From assembly GCA_017859815.1 (NCBI GenBank), contig JAFMMM010000012.1, forward strand, positions 1 through 36,981: a stretch of DNA of 36,981 nt, in the 5' to 3' direction. Source of the stretch: Planctomycetota bacterium. GTDB taxonomy: Bacteria; Planctomycetota; Planctomycetia; Planctomycetales; Planctomycetaceae. The notes under the pieces are model-generated. The model was not told the origin of the DNA and did no database searches. It saw only the letters and a program-made list of their open reading frames with translations. Positions 8,083 to 17,694 of this stretch are shown piece after piece. The position numbers and the translations under genes are program-made. Position 1 is the stretch's first letter. The number at the start of each line of letters is the position of its first letter.

Positions 8083-9525
8083 TCAGGTCAGGATGTCATG
8101 CACAACTTCGCCGTGGACATCGGTGAGTCGGAAATCACGTCCCTGAAATCGATAGGTCAGTTGTTTGTGGTTCAGCCCAAGCAAATGCAGGATCGTGGCA
8201 TGCAGATCATGAACATGTACTTTGCCTTCAACCGGGCCGAAGCCCAGTTCATCCGTGTTTCCATGGACATGACCCGCACGGGTTCCGCCTCCGGCCATCC
8301 ACATGGTGAAGGCGTCGACATGATGGTCTCGCCCGGTCGTTTCGCGAGGTTCCCCCATCGGTGTGCGGCCGAATTCTCCGCCCCAGATGACGAGCGTGTC
8401 TTCCAGCAGGCCGCGTTGCTTCAGATCCAGTACGAGTGCTGCCGAAGCCCGGTCGGTTTCGAGGCAAACTTTATCCAGTGCGCCGTCGAGATCGGCATTC
8501 TTACCGCCGTGATGGTCCCAGTCGGTATGGTACAACTGTACGAAGCGAACACCGCGTTCGATCATTCGTCGTGCCAGCAGGCAGTTGGCCCCAAACGATG
8601 GCTGCCCCGCAACCGCCCCGTAGAGATCAAGGGTTTGTTGCGATTCTTCCTCAAGTCGTGTGAGTTCGGGAGCGGCCGTCTGCATTGCGAACGCTGTTTC
8701 ATATGCCTGGATTCGGGTCAGGATTTCAGGATCTCGAACCTGATTCATCCGCATCGCATTCAGTTCGGAGACAGTCGACGTGAAATCTTCCTGAGCATCG
8801 GCTGTGATCCCGGGGGGATTGGCCAAATTCAGAATAGGGTTTCCTCGACTTCGAAATGGAACGCCCTGTCGCGATGTTGGCAGAAAGCCGCTGGACCACA
8901 GAGTATTTCCGGCCCGCGGCCCGCGAGGCCCCGATTGCAAGACCACAAAACCGGGCAGATTCTGTGATTCGCTGCCGAGCCCCCATGTGACCCACGAGCC
9001 GAGGCTGGGGCGTCCGGGAGCCTGAAAACCACAGTTCATGAAGAGTTTCGCCGGACCGTGGTTAAAGACATTCGTTGAGACAGCACGCAGCCAGCAAACG
9101 TCGTCAACAATCCGGCGATGGAACGGGATCACATCGCTGAGATCCATTCCGCAATTGCCCCAGCGTGCGAAACGACGATTGGAACCCAGCAGTGAAGCTG
9201 TGGCCGGCAGAAAGGCAAATCGTCGACCTTCTGTCATCTCTGCCGGCGGTTGTTTGCCGTGGAAACTATTCAGTACCGGCTTGGGAGAAAACATCTCCAG
9301 CTGGCTGGGACCACCCGCCATAAACAGGTAGATCACCCGTTTAGCTTTGGGTAGAAAGTGGGCTGGCGGGAGCGCGACTGCCGGGGATTGGGCAGCGAGG
9401 TCATCGGCAAGAAGGCTGGAGAATGCGACACTGCCGAATCCAAGCCCTGACTGTTGCAGGAATGTCCGGCGGGCAGCGTGCAGATCCGGTTGCTGCGGAG
9501 GTTGATGAAACATCTGAGTATCCAT
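8083..9525 (-). CDS. DUF1501 domain protein with Tat-like signal
   Basis: A 480-residue DUF1501 protein. The N-terminus carries ARRTFLQQSG (Arg19-Arg20) followed by a hydrophobic stretch, a Tat export signal. Family blocks follow in order: GGPSQLEMFSPKP (around 70-82), a WDHHGGKNADLD block, VIWGGEFGRTP, GRDHHVDAFTMWMAGGG and the closing FRLTDVHGE. The conserved Asp/His residues resemble the metal ligands of the alkaline phosphatase/sulfatase superfamily, so a secreted hydrolase is plausible but unproven. Two starts (9525 and 9513) are equally possible. The usual DUF1549/DUF1553 partner is absent: neighbours are the CCA-adding enzyme downstream and recQ, divergent, upstream. It is clearly related to the DUF1501 gene on the far side of recQ. 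Confidence 0.9.
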   Translation of the reverse strand: MDTQMFHQPPQQPDLHAARRTFLQQSGLGFGSVAFSSLLADDLAAQSPAVALPPAHFLPKAKRVIYLFMAGGPSQLEMFSPKPVLNSFHGKQPPAEMTEGRRFAFLPATASLLGSNRRFARWGNCGMDLSDVIPFHRRIVDDVCWLRAVSTNVFNHGPAKLFMNCGFQAPGRPSLGSWVTWGLGSESQNLPGFVVLQSGPRGPRAGNTLWSSGFLPTSRQGVPFRSRGNPILNLANPPGITADAQEDFTSTVSELNAMRMNQVRDPEILTRIQAYETAFAMQTAAPELTRLEEESQQTLDLYGAVAGQPSFGANCLLARRMIERGVRFVQLYHTDWDHHGGKNADLDGALDKVCLETDRASAALVLDLKQRGLLEDTLVIWGGEFGRTPMGEPRETTGRDHHVDAFTMWMAGGGTRAGHVHGNTDELGFGPVEGKVHVHDLHATILHLLGLNHKQLTYRFQGRDFRLTDVHGEVVHDILT

Positions 9526-9621
9526 GATGTTGAACAGCGAATTGGCAGGCTAGCGGACCATTCACGAATTGCGACAGTACCTCAGAGGCTGTGCGTTTTC
9601 CAGACTGAATCGGCAATGATG

Positions 9622-9637
9622 CAGTCGGACTCGACTG
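9622..9637. other. Short dyad between DUF1501 gene and recQ
   Basis: CAGTCG-GACT-CGACTG is a perfect 6-bp dyad in the 242-base divergent region between the DUF1501 start and recQ. It could be an operator or a small leader hairpin. The rest of this region shows no gene and no clear promoter boxes. Confidence 0.25.
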
Positions 9638-9767
9638 TCTGAACTGTTTTGAGAAATCGAATTCGGCAGCAGCTGTTTTTTTCCAGGGATCAGCCCGGCG
9701 CGGTATTCTTGGATCGGTCTGAGTCTGTGCATGATTTGAGGGGCGGATCTGCCGTTAGTGTCAGGTA

Positions 9768-11597
9768 ATGAACCAGCAAACACCTGAGGAACTTAGTGAG
9801 CAATTGCTGACGCAGATGCAGAAATGGTGGGGCTATCCGGAGTTTCGCAGCCTGCAGAAAGCGTCCATGCTGCGCGTCATGCGCGACCAGGATTCGCTCA
9901 CTGTTCTGCCAACCGGTGGGGGGAAGTCGCTTTGCTACCAGGTTCCTGCAGTCGCTCGCCCCGGCCTCGCCATTGTCGTTTCACCGCTGATTTCGCTCAT
10001 GAAGGATCAGGTGGATGCGCTGTGCAGCCTTGGAATCAGTGCCGGCTGCATCAACAGTTCACAGTCATATGAAGAAAAACGCGAGGTCACTCAACGGATC
10101 CGCAGTGGTCAGTTGCGACTGCTTTACATTTCTCCGGAACGACTGGTGCAATCGCGGACGCTGGAATTCCTTTGCGGTTGCAATGTTTCGTTTGTTGCGG
10201 TCGACGAAGCTCATTGCATCAGCCAGTGGGGCCATCAGTTTCGGCCGGAGTATCGTCAGCTCAGTGCGCTGCGGGATCACCTGCCAGGGGTTTCCGTTCA
10301 CGGCTACACGGCGACGGCCACAGAGCAGGTCCGGGCTGATATTGTCAGCCAGCTGGGACTTCGTGACGCCGAAATCCTGGTTGGGCCCTTTGATCGTCCT
10401 AATCTGTTGTATCGGGTCGAGCGAAGAACGGACGCTCTGACGCAGATTCGCGATGTGCTTGCAAGACATCGAAACGAATCGGGGATTATCTACTGTATCA
10501 GCCGAAAGAATGTGGAATCCTTCAGCGAAAAACTGAATGCGCTTGGTCACAGAACCAGGCCTTACCATGCAGGCTTGTCCGACGACCAACGAATGCGGAC
10601 TCAGGAAGAATTTGCCGAAGAGCGAATTCCCATCATTGTGGCGACCGTCGCATTTGGAATGGGGATCGACAAGAGCAACGTGCGATTTGTGATTCACGCC
10701 GGCATGCCCGGATCTCTGGAAAACTATCAGCAGGAGAGTGGGCGCGCAGGACGCGACGGGCTGGCAGCTGAGTGTACGCTGCTGTATTCCCCCGGAGATG
10801 CGGAAACATGGAGGTTTTTGACTCAGGATCCGGAGCATCCCGAAGTCAGTGAAGCCGCGGAGCGTTCGCTCAGATCAATGCAGCGATACTGCACGGGAAT
10901 GCGATGTCGCCATGCCCAGCTTGTCGAACACTTCGGGCAGGACAGCGAGCACGTCAACTGCCAATCCTGCGATATCTGTCTCAGGGAACTGGAAGAAGTT
11001 GACGACGCGGAAGTTCTGGCACGCAAGATCCTCTCCGGTGTTTATCGGCAGGGACAGCGATTCGGCGTGGCCTACACAGCACAGGTGCTGCGAGGATCGG
11101 GCGCGAAACGCATCCTTGAAAATGGCCATCAGCGTCTGAGTACATGGGGGTTGCTGAAGAATGATAGCGAAACGCAGGTCAAACACTGGATTGAACAGTT
11201 GCTGTCGCAGAAGTTTCTGCGTCAGACAGGTGAGTATCGGTGTCTCGAATTGACACAGGAGGGTTGGACGCTGCTGAAACAGGGCGGCGATGTCACTCTC
11301 GTTCGTGAGCGTCGGCAGGAAGCCGCTGAATCGCATGCGACAAAGCAGTGGGAAGGAATCGACCGCGAGCTGTTCAACGAACTGCGAGGATTAAGGACAC
11401 GGCTGGCAACTCAGAAAAATGTCCCACCGTACGTAATCTTCAGTGACGCGACGCTTCGTGCGGTTGCTCGTGAGCGACCTGTGACGCCGGAACAGTTGCG
11501 CGGGATCACAGGCATCGGCGAAAAGAAACTGGAGCAGTTTGGAGCCGCATTGCTGTATGAGGTCGATCGCTGGAATCGCAAGCTGCGGCACGATTGA
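9768..11597 (+). CDS. recQ: ATP-dependent DNA helicase RecQ
   Basis: A 609-residue 3'-5' DNA helicase used in recombination and fork repair. The SF2 helicase core shows PTGGGKS (Walker A, 48-54), VDEAHCISQWGHQFRP (DEAH at 146-149), a TATAT block (motif III), and QESGRAGRDG (motif VI). The RecQ zinc site is complete with Cys380, Cys398, Cys401 and Cys404, almost the E. coli numbering. A winged-helix (RQC) region follows to about 510, and an HRDC domain occupies about 525-605 (PPYVIFSD, then ITGIGEKKLEQFG). Length matches the family (about 610). The ATG at 9768 follows AGGTA closely. The gene stands between two DUF1501 genes that run the opposite way, so it is probably its own transcription unit. 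Confidence 0.97.
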   Translation: MNQQTPEELSEQLLTQMQKWWGYPEFRSLQKASMLRVMRDQDSLTVLPTGGGKSLCYQVPAVARPGLAIVVSPLISLMKDQVDALCSLGISAGCINSSQSYEEKREVTQRIRSGQLRLLYISPERLVQSRTLEFLCGCNVSFVAVDEAHCISQWGHQFRPEYRQLSALRDHLPGVSVHGYTATATEQVRADIVSQLGLRDAEILVGPFDRPNLLYRVERRTDALTQIRDVLARHRNESGIIYCISRKNVESFSEKLNALGHRTRPYHAGLSDDQRMRTQEEFAEERIPIIVATVAFGMGIDKSNVRFVIHAGMPGSLENYQQESGRAGRDGLAAECTLLYSPGDAETWRFLTQDPEHPEVSEAAERSLRSMQRYCTGMRCRHAQLVEHFGQDSEHVNCQSCDICLRELEEVDDAEVLARKILSGVYRQGQRFGVAYTAQVLRGSGAKRILENGHQRLSTWGLLKNDSETQVKHWIEQLLSQKFLRQTGEYRCLELTQEGWTLLKQGGDVTLVRERRQEAAESHATKQWEGIDRELFNELRGLRTRLATQKNVPPYVIFSDATLRAVARERPVTPEQLRGITGIGEKKLEQFGAALLYEVDRWNRKLRHD

Positions 11598-11633
11598 TGC
11601 TGCAAGAAAAATCCAGCTGCATACTGCTGTTGG

Positions 11634-11651
11634 AACCTGCGACAGCAGGTT
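11634..11651. terminator. Hairpin between convergent recQ and DUF1501 genes
   Basis: AACCTGC-GACA-GCAGGTT is a perfect 7-bp stem with a four-base loop in the 52-base space between the recQ and DUF1501 stops, reaching into the DUF1501 stop codon. Its position suggests a bidirectional end-of-gene hairpin, but there is no T-tract on either side, so intrinsic termination is uncertain. Confidence 0.4.
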
Positions 11652-13056
11652 ATGTGCAGATCGGTGTTAACACCTTGCCATGCACATCGGTCAGTCTGAA
11701 ATCGCGACCAGCATAGCGATACGTGAGGCGTCGATGATCGAGTCCGAGGCAGTGCAGAATGGTGGCATGCAGATCGTGCACACTGGTGGGAGATTCGACC
11801 GCTTTGAAACCCAGGTCGTCCGTTGCCCCGAATGTTGTTCCGCCCCGTATGCCGGCACCGGCAAGCCAGACTGAGAATCCCCAGTGGTTGTGATCCCGAC
11901 CGGACTGTGGGCGTCCGTCGGCGGCCAGTTCCACCGTCGGCGTTCGACCAAATTCTCCCCCCCAGATGATCAGCGTTTCCTCCAGAAGTCCTCGCTGCTC
12001 CAAATCTGTGAGCAGCGCTGCGATCGGCTGGTCAATCTGCCCTGCAAGTTTGCGGTGAGCCGCCTCGAGTCCGGAGTGGTTATCCCAGGGCTGCCCGGCG
12101 CCGTGCCAAAGTTGGACGTATCGCACACCACGTTCGACCAGTCGTCGCGCGATCAGCGTCTGTCGTGCATGAATGCCCTCACCGTACAGTTGATGGATAT
12201 GCTCCGGTTCACTGCTCAGATCAAATGCCTCTGCTGCATCACGCTGCATCCGGAAAGCCAGTTCAAACGAGCGGATACGAGCTTCCAGACGCGGATCGGT
12301 TCGGTTCTTTTGATGAGCGAGATTCATTCGTTGCAAAAGCGCCAGCTGCCGCTGCTGCTGTGGCGACGAAATCTGTGGGTGGTCAATGTTCTCGATCAGG
12401 CGGCTCACTTCGGTGTGCTGAGTATCCAGCCAGGTCCCCTGACAATTTCCTGGCAAAAAGCCTGCCTGCCAGTTTTCGGTGTCCTTAATCGGCAGTCCGC
12501 CCGGGCACATTGCGATGAAGCCGGGCAGATTCTGATTCTCGCAGCCAAGGCCATACAGAGTCCATGCGCCGGCGCTGGGACGCGGCTGCACCGAATCTCC
12601 ACAGTTCATTAGCATCAGCGACGGCTCGTGATTTGGAACTTCTGCGTGCATTGAGCGGATCACGGCCAGTTTGTCTGCATGCCGGGCGGTCTGGTGAAAC
12701 AATTCGCTGACCGGCAAACCGCTTTCTCCGTACTGTCTGAACCGGAAGGGGGAGGGCATCGCCGCTCCGGTTTTCCGTTCGGTCAACAGGTTCGTTGGTA
12801 CGGATTTTCCACTGAAACGCTGAAGTTGGGGTTTCTGGTCAAACGTATCAACGTGTGACGGTCCACCATTCAGAAAGAAGTGAATGACACGTTTGGCCTT
12901 CCCCTCAAAATGGGGACCAGAGCTTTCGGACTGCTTTTGATCATCAGCAATCAGAGACTGAAGTCCCAGCGAGCCGATGCCAAGGCCGCTGCTGCGAAGC
13001 AGTTGTCGTCTGTTGAACGTACGGATTTGCTGTTGCACAAACTCACTCCGCAGCAT
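11650..13056 (-). CDS. DUF1501 domain protein with Tat-like signal (second copy)
   Basis: A 468-residue DUF1501 protein with a Tat-type N-terminus (NRRQLLRSSGLGIGSLGLQ, Arg16-Arg17). It shares the family blocks with the copy at 8083-9525: FLNGGPSHVDTFDQKP, WDNHSGLEAAHRK, IIWGGEFGRTP, GRDHNHWGFSVWLAGAG and the final FRLTDVHGK. Unlike the other copy it keeps the common GGPSHVDTFD form (the other has SQLEMFS), so the two have diverged in a probable metal or substrate loop. It probably acts in the cell envelope; the reaction is unknown. No DUF1549/DUF1553 partner lies next to it. Upstream is a gene-poor 0.7-kb region; downstream it converges with recQ. Confidence 0.9.
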   Translation of the reverse strand: MLRSEFVQQQIRTFNRRQLLRSSGLGIGSLGLQSLIADDQKQSESSGPHFEGKAKRVIHFFLNGGPSHVDTFDQKPQLQRFSGKSVPTNLLTERKTGAAMPSPFRFRQYGESGLPVSELFHQTARHADKLAVIRSMHAEVPNHEPSLMLMNCGDSVQPRPSAGAWTLYGLGCENQNLPGFIAMCPGGLPIKDTENWQAGFLPGNCQGTWLDTQHTEVSRLIENIDHPQISSPQQQRQLALLQRMNLAHQKNRTDPRLEARIRSFELAFRMQRDAAEAFDLSSEPEHIHQLYGEGIHARQTLIARRLVERGVRYVQLWHGAGQPWDNHSGLEAAHRKLAGQIDQPIAALLTDLEQRGLLEETLIIWGGEFGRTPTVELAADGRPQSGRDHNHWGFSVWLAGAGIRGGTTFGATDDLGFKAVESPTSVHDLHATILHCLGLDHRRLTYRYAGRDFRLTDVHGKVLTPICT

Positions 13057-13770
13057 GGAAGTCAGACGAGATCGTGAATCAGCCTCGTCCTCACAGATCG
13101 GCTGACGTATTCCCCGGCTCAGATACTAGCTGGAATCGAACCCCAGTGGCAGTCACCGGGGCATTCTTAGCGAAGCCAGCCCCTGCCACCCCACGGGAAT
13201 TTCAGTGGGTTTCGGCCCCGCCAGAGTCTGCTGCGGCAAGACAAATGCGGAATTCCCTTGATCGCAGCAGTGCTCTGGCGAGCGATGCCGAATTATTTAG
13301 ACAAAAAAACGGTGCCAACTGTTGCAGTTTGTCCGGAATTGACGATTACAATTCCAGAGACGGTGACGAGACGTGTTTTTCGTCAGATCGCCCGCGTACG
13401 GAGGACGCTGTTGAAAGTTGCTCCGGAGGCCGAAAGGTCTCGCAATCGCGGTGGGGAATGTCTGCCGCAGCGGCGCAAGTTTCTTTGAAAACTCGTCTAT
13501 TTCACAGGTGCGCGTCGTTGCTAGACTCAAGTGTACGGGTTGGCGAAATTTGCGGGTCCGCGTAAGTTTGGCTCGGAAACGTGGCCTCGCCCCAGGAGTG
13601 GTCAGCCCCGGATGTGGATACCGAAAACTTGTGTTGACTCGTTTTGGGATCTGCCAGCGGCTCTGCATGAACGGTTGAATAGATCGTTTGAGTGGGCCCG
13701 ACGGCCCTGTCGTCGCTACAGTAGTGGCCGTTTTTGCTTTAGCATGCGGATCTTTTGACTGGATAAAAAA
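13057..13770. other. Gene-poor 0.7-kb intergenic region
   Basis: No open frame here has recognisable domains or convincing composition. A frame at about 13288-13488 (plus) could encode a basic peptide of 66 residues but has no clear ribosome-binding site. The region holds a strong stem-loop (13146-13189) and a short perfect hairpin GGGCC-CGAC-GGCCC near 13694-13707. It separates the divergent DUF1501 and FHA genes, so promoters for both should lie in it, but I could not pick reliable -35/-10 pairs. Confidence 0.5.
13146..13189. other. Stem-loop in intergenic region
   Basis: GTGGCA at the left pairs with TGCCAC at the right, and inside it GGGGC pairs with GCCCC; a 6-base bulge lies on the left arm. 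The inner part can close further through CTT/AAG around an AGCG tetraloop. There is no T-tract, so it does not look like a terminator. It may be a structured leader of the DUF1501 gene (minus strand) or an unknown small RNA. Only the pairing is seen; a role is inferred. Confidence 0.35.
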
Positions 13771-14604
13771 ATGCTTGCAGCAGGTCTCAGGGTGGTTAGT
13801 GGAACGCATGCCGGTGAGGTGATCCAACTTAACAGTCGTAAATTTTTGATCGGCCGGGAACAGGATTGCCACCTGCGACCAAACAGCGAAATGGTCAGCC
13901 GCCACCATTGTGCGTTCTCCCTGGACGAGTTTTCAGTCCGATTACGGGACCTTGGCAGTACTAACGGTACGATGGTCAACGGCCAACGGATTCGTAGTGA
14001 GGTTGTACTGGAGAGCGGTGATCGCGTCGTTATCGGAAATCTGGATTTCGTTATCGAGATTTCGCAAGAGCAGCGTGCAGCAGAAGACAGTGTTACCCGA
14101 GCGTCGACGGAAGTGGTCGCGGTTCAGGAGACGCAGGCGACAGATCCGGTTGTTCCACAGCAGCAACCGCCGCAGGTTCCTGCTGGTGGCGACACTGTTG
14201 TTCTTCCAGTGCAGGGGATGATGCCACCGGGACAGCCATTCCCAGGAATGATGCCGCAGATGGGTTTTCCGCCGGGATATGGCATGCAGTCTCCGATGGT
14301 GCCGGGGTTTGGGCAGGTGTATCCGGGGATGATGTATCCTCAGATTGGTGCGGGGATGCCGGGGCAGCAACCGGCGATGATGCCGGGGCAACCTCAGTCG
14401 GCTGAAACGCAGGCTGAGCCCAAGCCTCCGACAGTGGATGTGGCTCTACCCGACCCCAGCGAGACTGGGGTCAAGGAGCAGCCTACGGGGCAATCCAAAG
14501 GCAGTACCGGCTCGGACAAGTCCGACGGAGCAAAGCCGACCGGTGCCGCTGAAAATATTATCAGGAAAATGATGGGTCACGGACGGCCACCGGGCAAGGG
14601 CTAG
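13771..14604 (+). CDS. FHA domain protein with Pro/Met/Gly-rich tail
   Basis: A 277-residue protein. Residues about 5-100 form a forkhead-associated domain, which binds phosphothreonine peptides; the binding-site residues are all present: Gly28-Arg29 (GRE), Ser43-Arg44-His45 (SRHH), and GSTNGT at 62-67 with NG at 70-71. From about 125 the chain becomes low-complexity, with repeated PGMMP, PGYG and GQP units up to 210, then an acidic/Gly/Ser stretch and a short basic end (IIRKMMGHGRPPGKG). No signal peptide or membrane segment is seen, so it is probably cytoplasmic and acts as an adaptor for a Ser/Thr kinase pathway. No kinase lies nearby. The ATG follows an A-rich run without a real Shine-Dalgarno. 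The next gene is 132 bases downstream on the same strand. Confidence 0.88.
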   Translation: MLAAGLRVVSGTHAGEVIQLNSRKFLIGREQDCHLRPNSEMVSRHHCAFSLDEFSVRLRDLGSTNGTMVNGQRIRSEVVLESGDRVVIGNLDFVIEISQEQRAAEDSVTRASTEVVAVQETQATDPVVPQQQPPQVPAGGDTVVLPVQGMMPPGQPFPGMMPQMGFPPGYGMQSPMVPGFGQVYPGMMYPQIGAGMPGQQPAMMPGQPQSAETQAEPKPPTVDVALPDPSETGVKEQPTGQSKGSTGSDKSDGAKPTGAAENIIRKMMGHGRPPGKG

Positions 14605-14736
14605 TGGGTTCTAGCTGCCACATTAGCATTGTGAGTTGCCTGGGATTCAATAAAGACTGGTGAATGCGTTAGCCCGACCCCGTTCGGCAGACGGTTCGAC
14701 GCAGTGACCGAACTCCCGCAGAGAGGTGAGGCCATC

Positions 14737-14958
14737 ATGGCAGAACAGTCAGATATTCAGCGGCGTTACCGAGAGTTTCTGGACCTGATGCCGCTGACTC
14801 TCGCCCTGGCAGGCTTACCACCCAGTGATCCCGGGAAGTATTTCACCGCCGAGCAGATTGAATCACGCCTGTTCACAATTCGGCATGCGTGGAAAGCGTC
14901 GCGTCAGGTGGTACGCGAGTGCGTCTCCGGCAGTGGCGGCGCGTCGGATGGGGCGTGA
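14737..14958 (+). CDS. Small conserved hypothetical protein (73 aa)
   Basis: A 73-residue soluble, mostly helical protein. Notable segments are IQRRYREFLDLMPLTLALAGLP and YFTAEQIESRLFTIRHAWKASRQVVRECV, an amphipathic pattern suggestive of a helical bundle. I recall similar short proteins in planctomycete genomes but cannot name a family. The ATG at 14737 is chosen because GAGAGGTGAGG precedes it; an in-frame ATG-less extension starts at 14704 (GTG). It sits between the FHA gene and the nusA leader on the same strand. Function is unknown; the codon pattern and clean ribosome-binding site support a real gene. Confidence 0.75.
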   Translation: MAEQSDIQRRYREFLDLMPLTLALAGLPPSDPGKYFTAEQIESRLFTIRHAWKASRQVVRECVSGSGGASDGA

Positions 14959-15690
14959 GTAAAACCCTTCACACTCCCCAATCCAGCGAGTGTGATCGTA
15001 TCGCCTGCCTCCAGTTTGCCCGGCGACGGCATTTGCAGCTGAATGCTGCTCCCGCTCTGCCTCTTCTGTGTGCCGGGACTCAATGGCCGGTTGCTTGACT
15101 TTTCTATGATGTGCGACTAACGTTCTGCCGATGAGTCGGTGGGGAGGTCCGGGTTCGTTACGCGCGCTATCGTTCGCGTGAACCGCCGTGTCCTGATCGC
15201 CGCTCGAAAGTCGCGGCCTGTCGCGATCCGGCTGGTGATTCTGATGGCGAGTGAAGTCGTCCAGTTTTTCCTGCTCTCAAGTGATAGGCGTCGCCTGCTC
15301 GGTAGGTTTTGCTAGCGGATTTTTCGCATCAAAAATGTCCGGCAGGTGTGTCGCGGTGTTGAGAATGAATTCAGCATATTGCGAAACAGCGTCCGAAGGT
15401 CGGAGGTTGCTGGAGCAAAAAAAACAACTCGCTCCTGCGTTGGATGAAGGTCAGTTCGGCATTCCACCGAGTGGTTGCGGCGGCCATGTGTGACGTGGTG
15501 CTATGGGCGGCTTGTTTTCAGCTGTTGGTTTTCGTGCTTGAGGGACCTGAAATGGGCAAGATGTAGGTCTTTCTCCATTTCTCCGCTCGGATTCCTGTGG
15601 GTCCGCCTTGCTTCCTTTTGGGGGGAGTTTGGTGGTTCTTCGCCGGGGTCGTTGCGGTTTGGTTTCGGCAGAACTGCTCTGTCGGGTGCG
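14959..15690 (+). other. Long nusA leader / intergenic region without rimP
   Basis: About 790 bases separate the 73-residue protein from nusA. In many bacteria rimP lies here, but no frame encodes a RimP-like protein. Frames open at 15251-15493 and 15475-15762 have no domain-like composition. The region holds one promoter-like pair near 15096 and, at its end, a strong intrinsic terminator. It is best read as a long untranslated leader. Confidence 0.55.
15096..15124 (+). promoter_or_regulatory. Candidate sigma-70 promoter for the nusA operon
   Basis: TTGACT is followed after about 17 bases by TAACGT. The -35 matches five of six consensus bases, the -10 only three of six. If used, the transcript would have a leader of about 620 bases before nusA. 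Confidence 0.35.
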
Positions 15691-15721
15691 AAAAGTGGGA
15701 CTTGTTCCCGCTTTTTTTTTT
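15691..15721 (+). terminator. Intrinsic terminator/attenuator in nusA leader
   Basis: AAAAGTGGGA (15691-15700) pairs with TCCCGCTTTT (15706-15715) through ten pairs, one of them G-U, around a CTTGT loop. Ten consecutive T follow the C at 15711 (15712-15721), the first four inside the stem. This is a textbook Rho-independent terminator. It ends only 27 bases before the nusA ATG and points into nusA, so it must be read through for expression. This suggests attenuation, possibly by NusA itself. Confidence 0.85.
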
Positions 15722-15748
15722 ACATTTGGGTACAGCAGATTCACTCAT

Positions 15749-17358
<1,610 letters not shown>

Positions 17359-17359
<1 letters not shown>

Positions 17360-17382
17360 ACAATCCGTGACAGGATTGTTTT
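17359..17382 (+). terminator. Hairpin directly after nusA stop
   Basis: AACAATCC (17359-17366) and GGATTGTT (17373-17380) are perfect inverted copies around GTGACA, starting within the nusA TGA. Only four T (two of them in the stem) follow, so it is a weak terminator or an attenuator between nusA and infB, or a 3'-end stabiliser. Confidence 0.5.
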
Positions 17383-17694
17383 CGTACAACGCTTTCGGGG
17401 CTGGGATATTTTTGGAGGGTCTTGAGTTCAAAAACTGAGACGTGGCAGGCAGCGAATGTGGGGCAATGAGTGTCCCGGTGAAGGTGACAATCCGGCTGAT
17501 CATTATTTGGTGGAGAGAATTGCTGATTAACCCGCGCAGGTACGTCTGTGGCAGAGTTTTCCAACTGGATTGAAGATGTTGGGGAAGACGTGAAATGCAT
17601 CGGTTAAGGCCGAGAGGGAGATCGCTTTGAGAGGTTGATTGACGATCAGAGCGGGCTCGTTTGGGGTCTGGCAGCAGTCTAAGGGGTTTGTGTT
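17383..17694 (+). other. nusA-infB spacer, no gene seen
   Basis: About 310 bases between the hairpin after nusA and the infB start. I see no gene in it. Its last bases hold AAGGGG, the likely ribosome-binding site for the TTG start of infB at 17695. An internal promoter is possible but not evident. Confidence 0.5.

Noticed and set aside
13120-13150. tRNA-like T-arm on the minus strand (GGGTTCGATTCCAG)
   Set aside because: In the canonical register the T-stem mispairs, no matching 5' acceptor strand exists within tRNA distance, and no D or anticodon arm can be formed. It is also not a tmRNA end, since no tmRNA 5' part is seen.
13074-13565. 163-codon open frame on the plus strand
   Set aside because: No domain, no ribosome-binding site, random-looking composition, and it runs through the stem-loop region.
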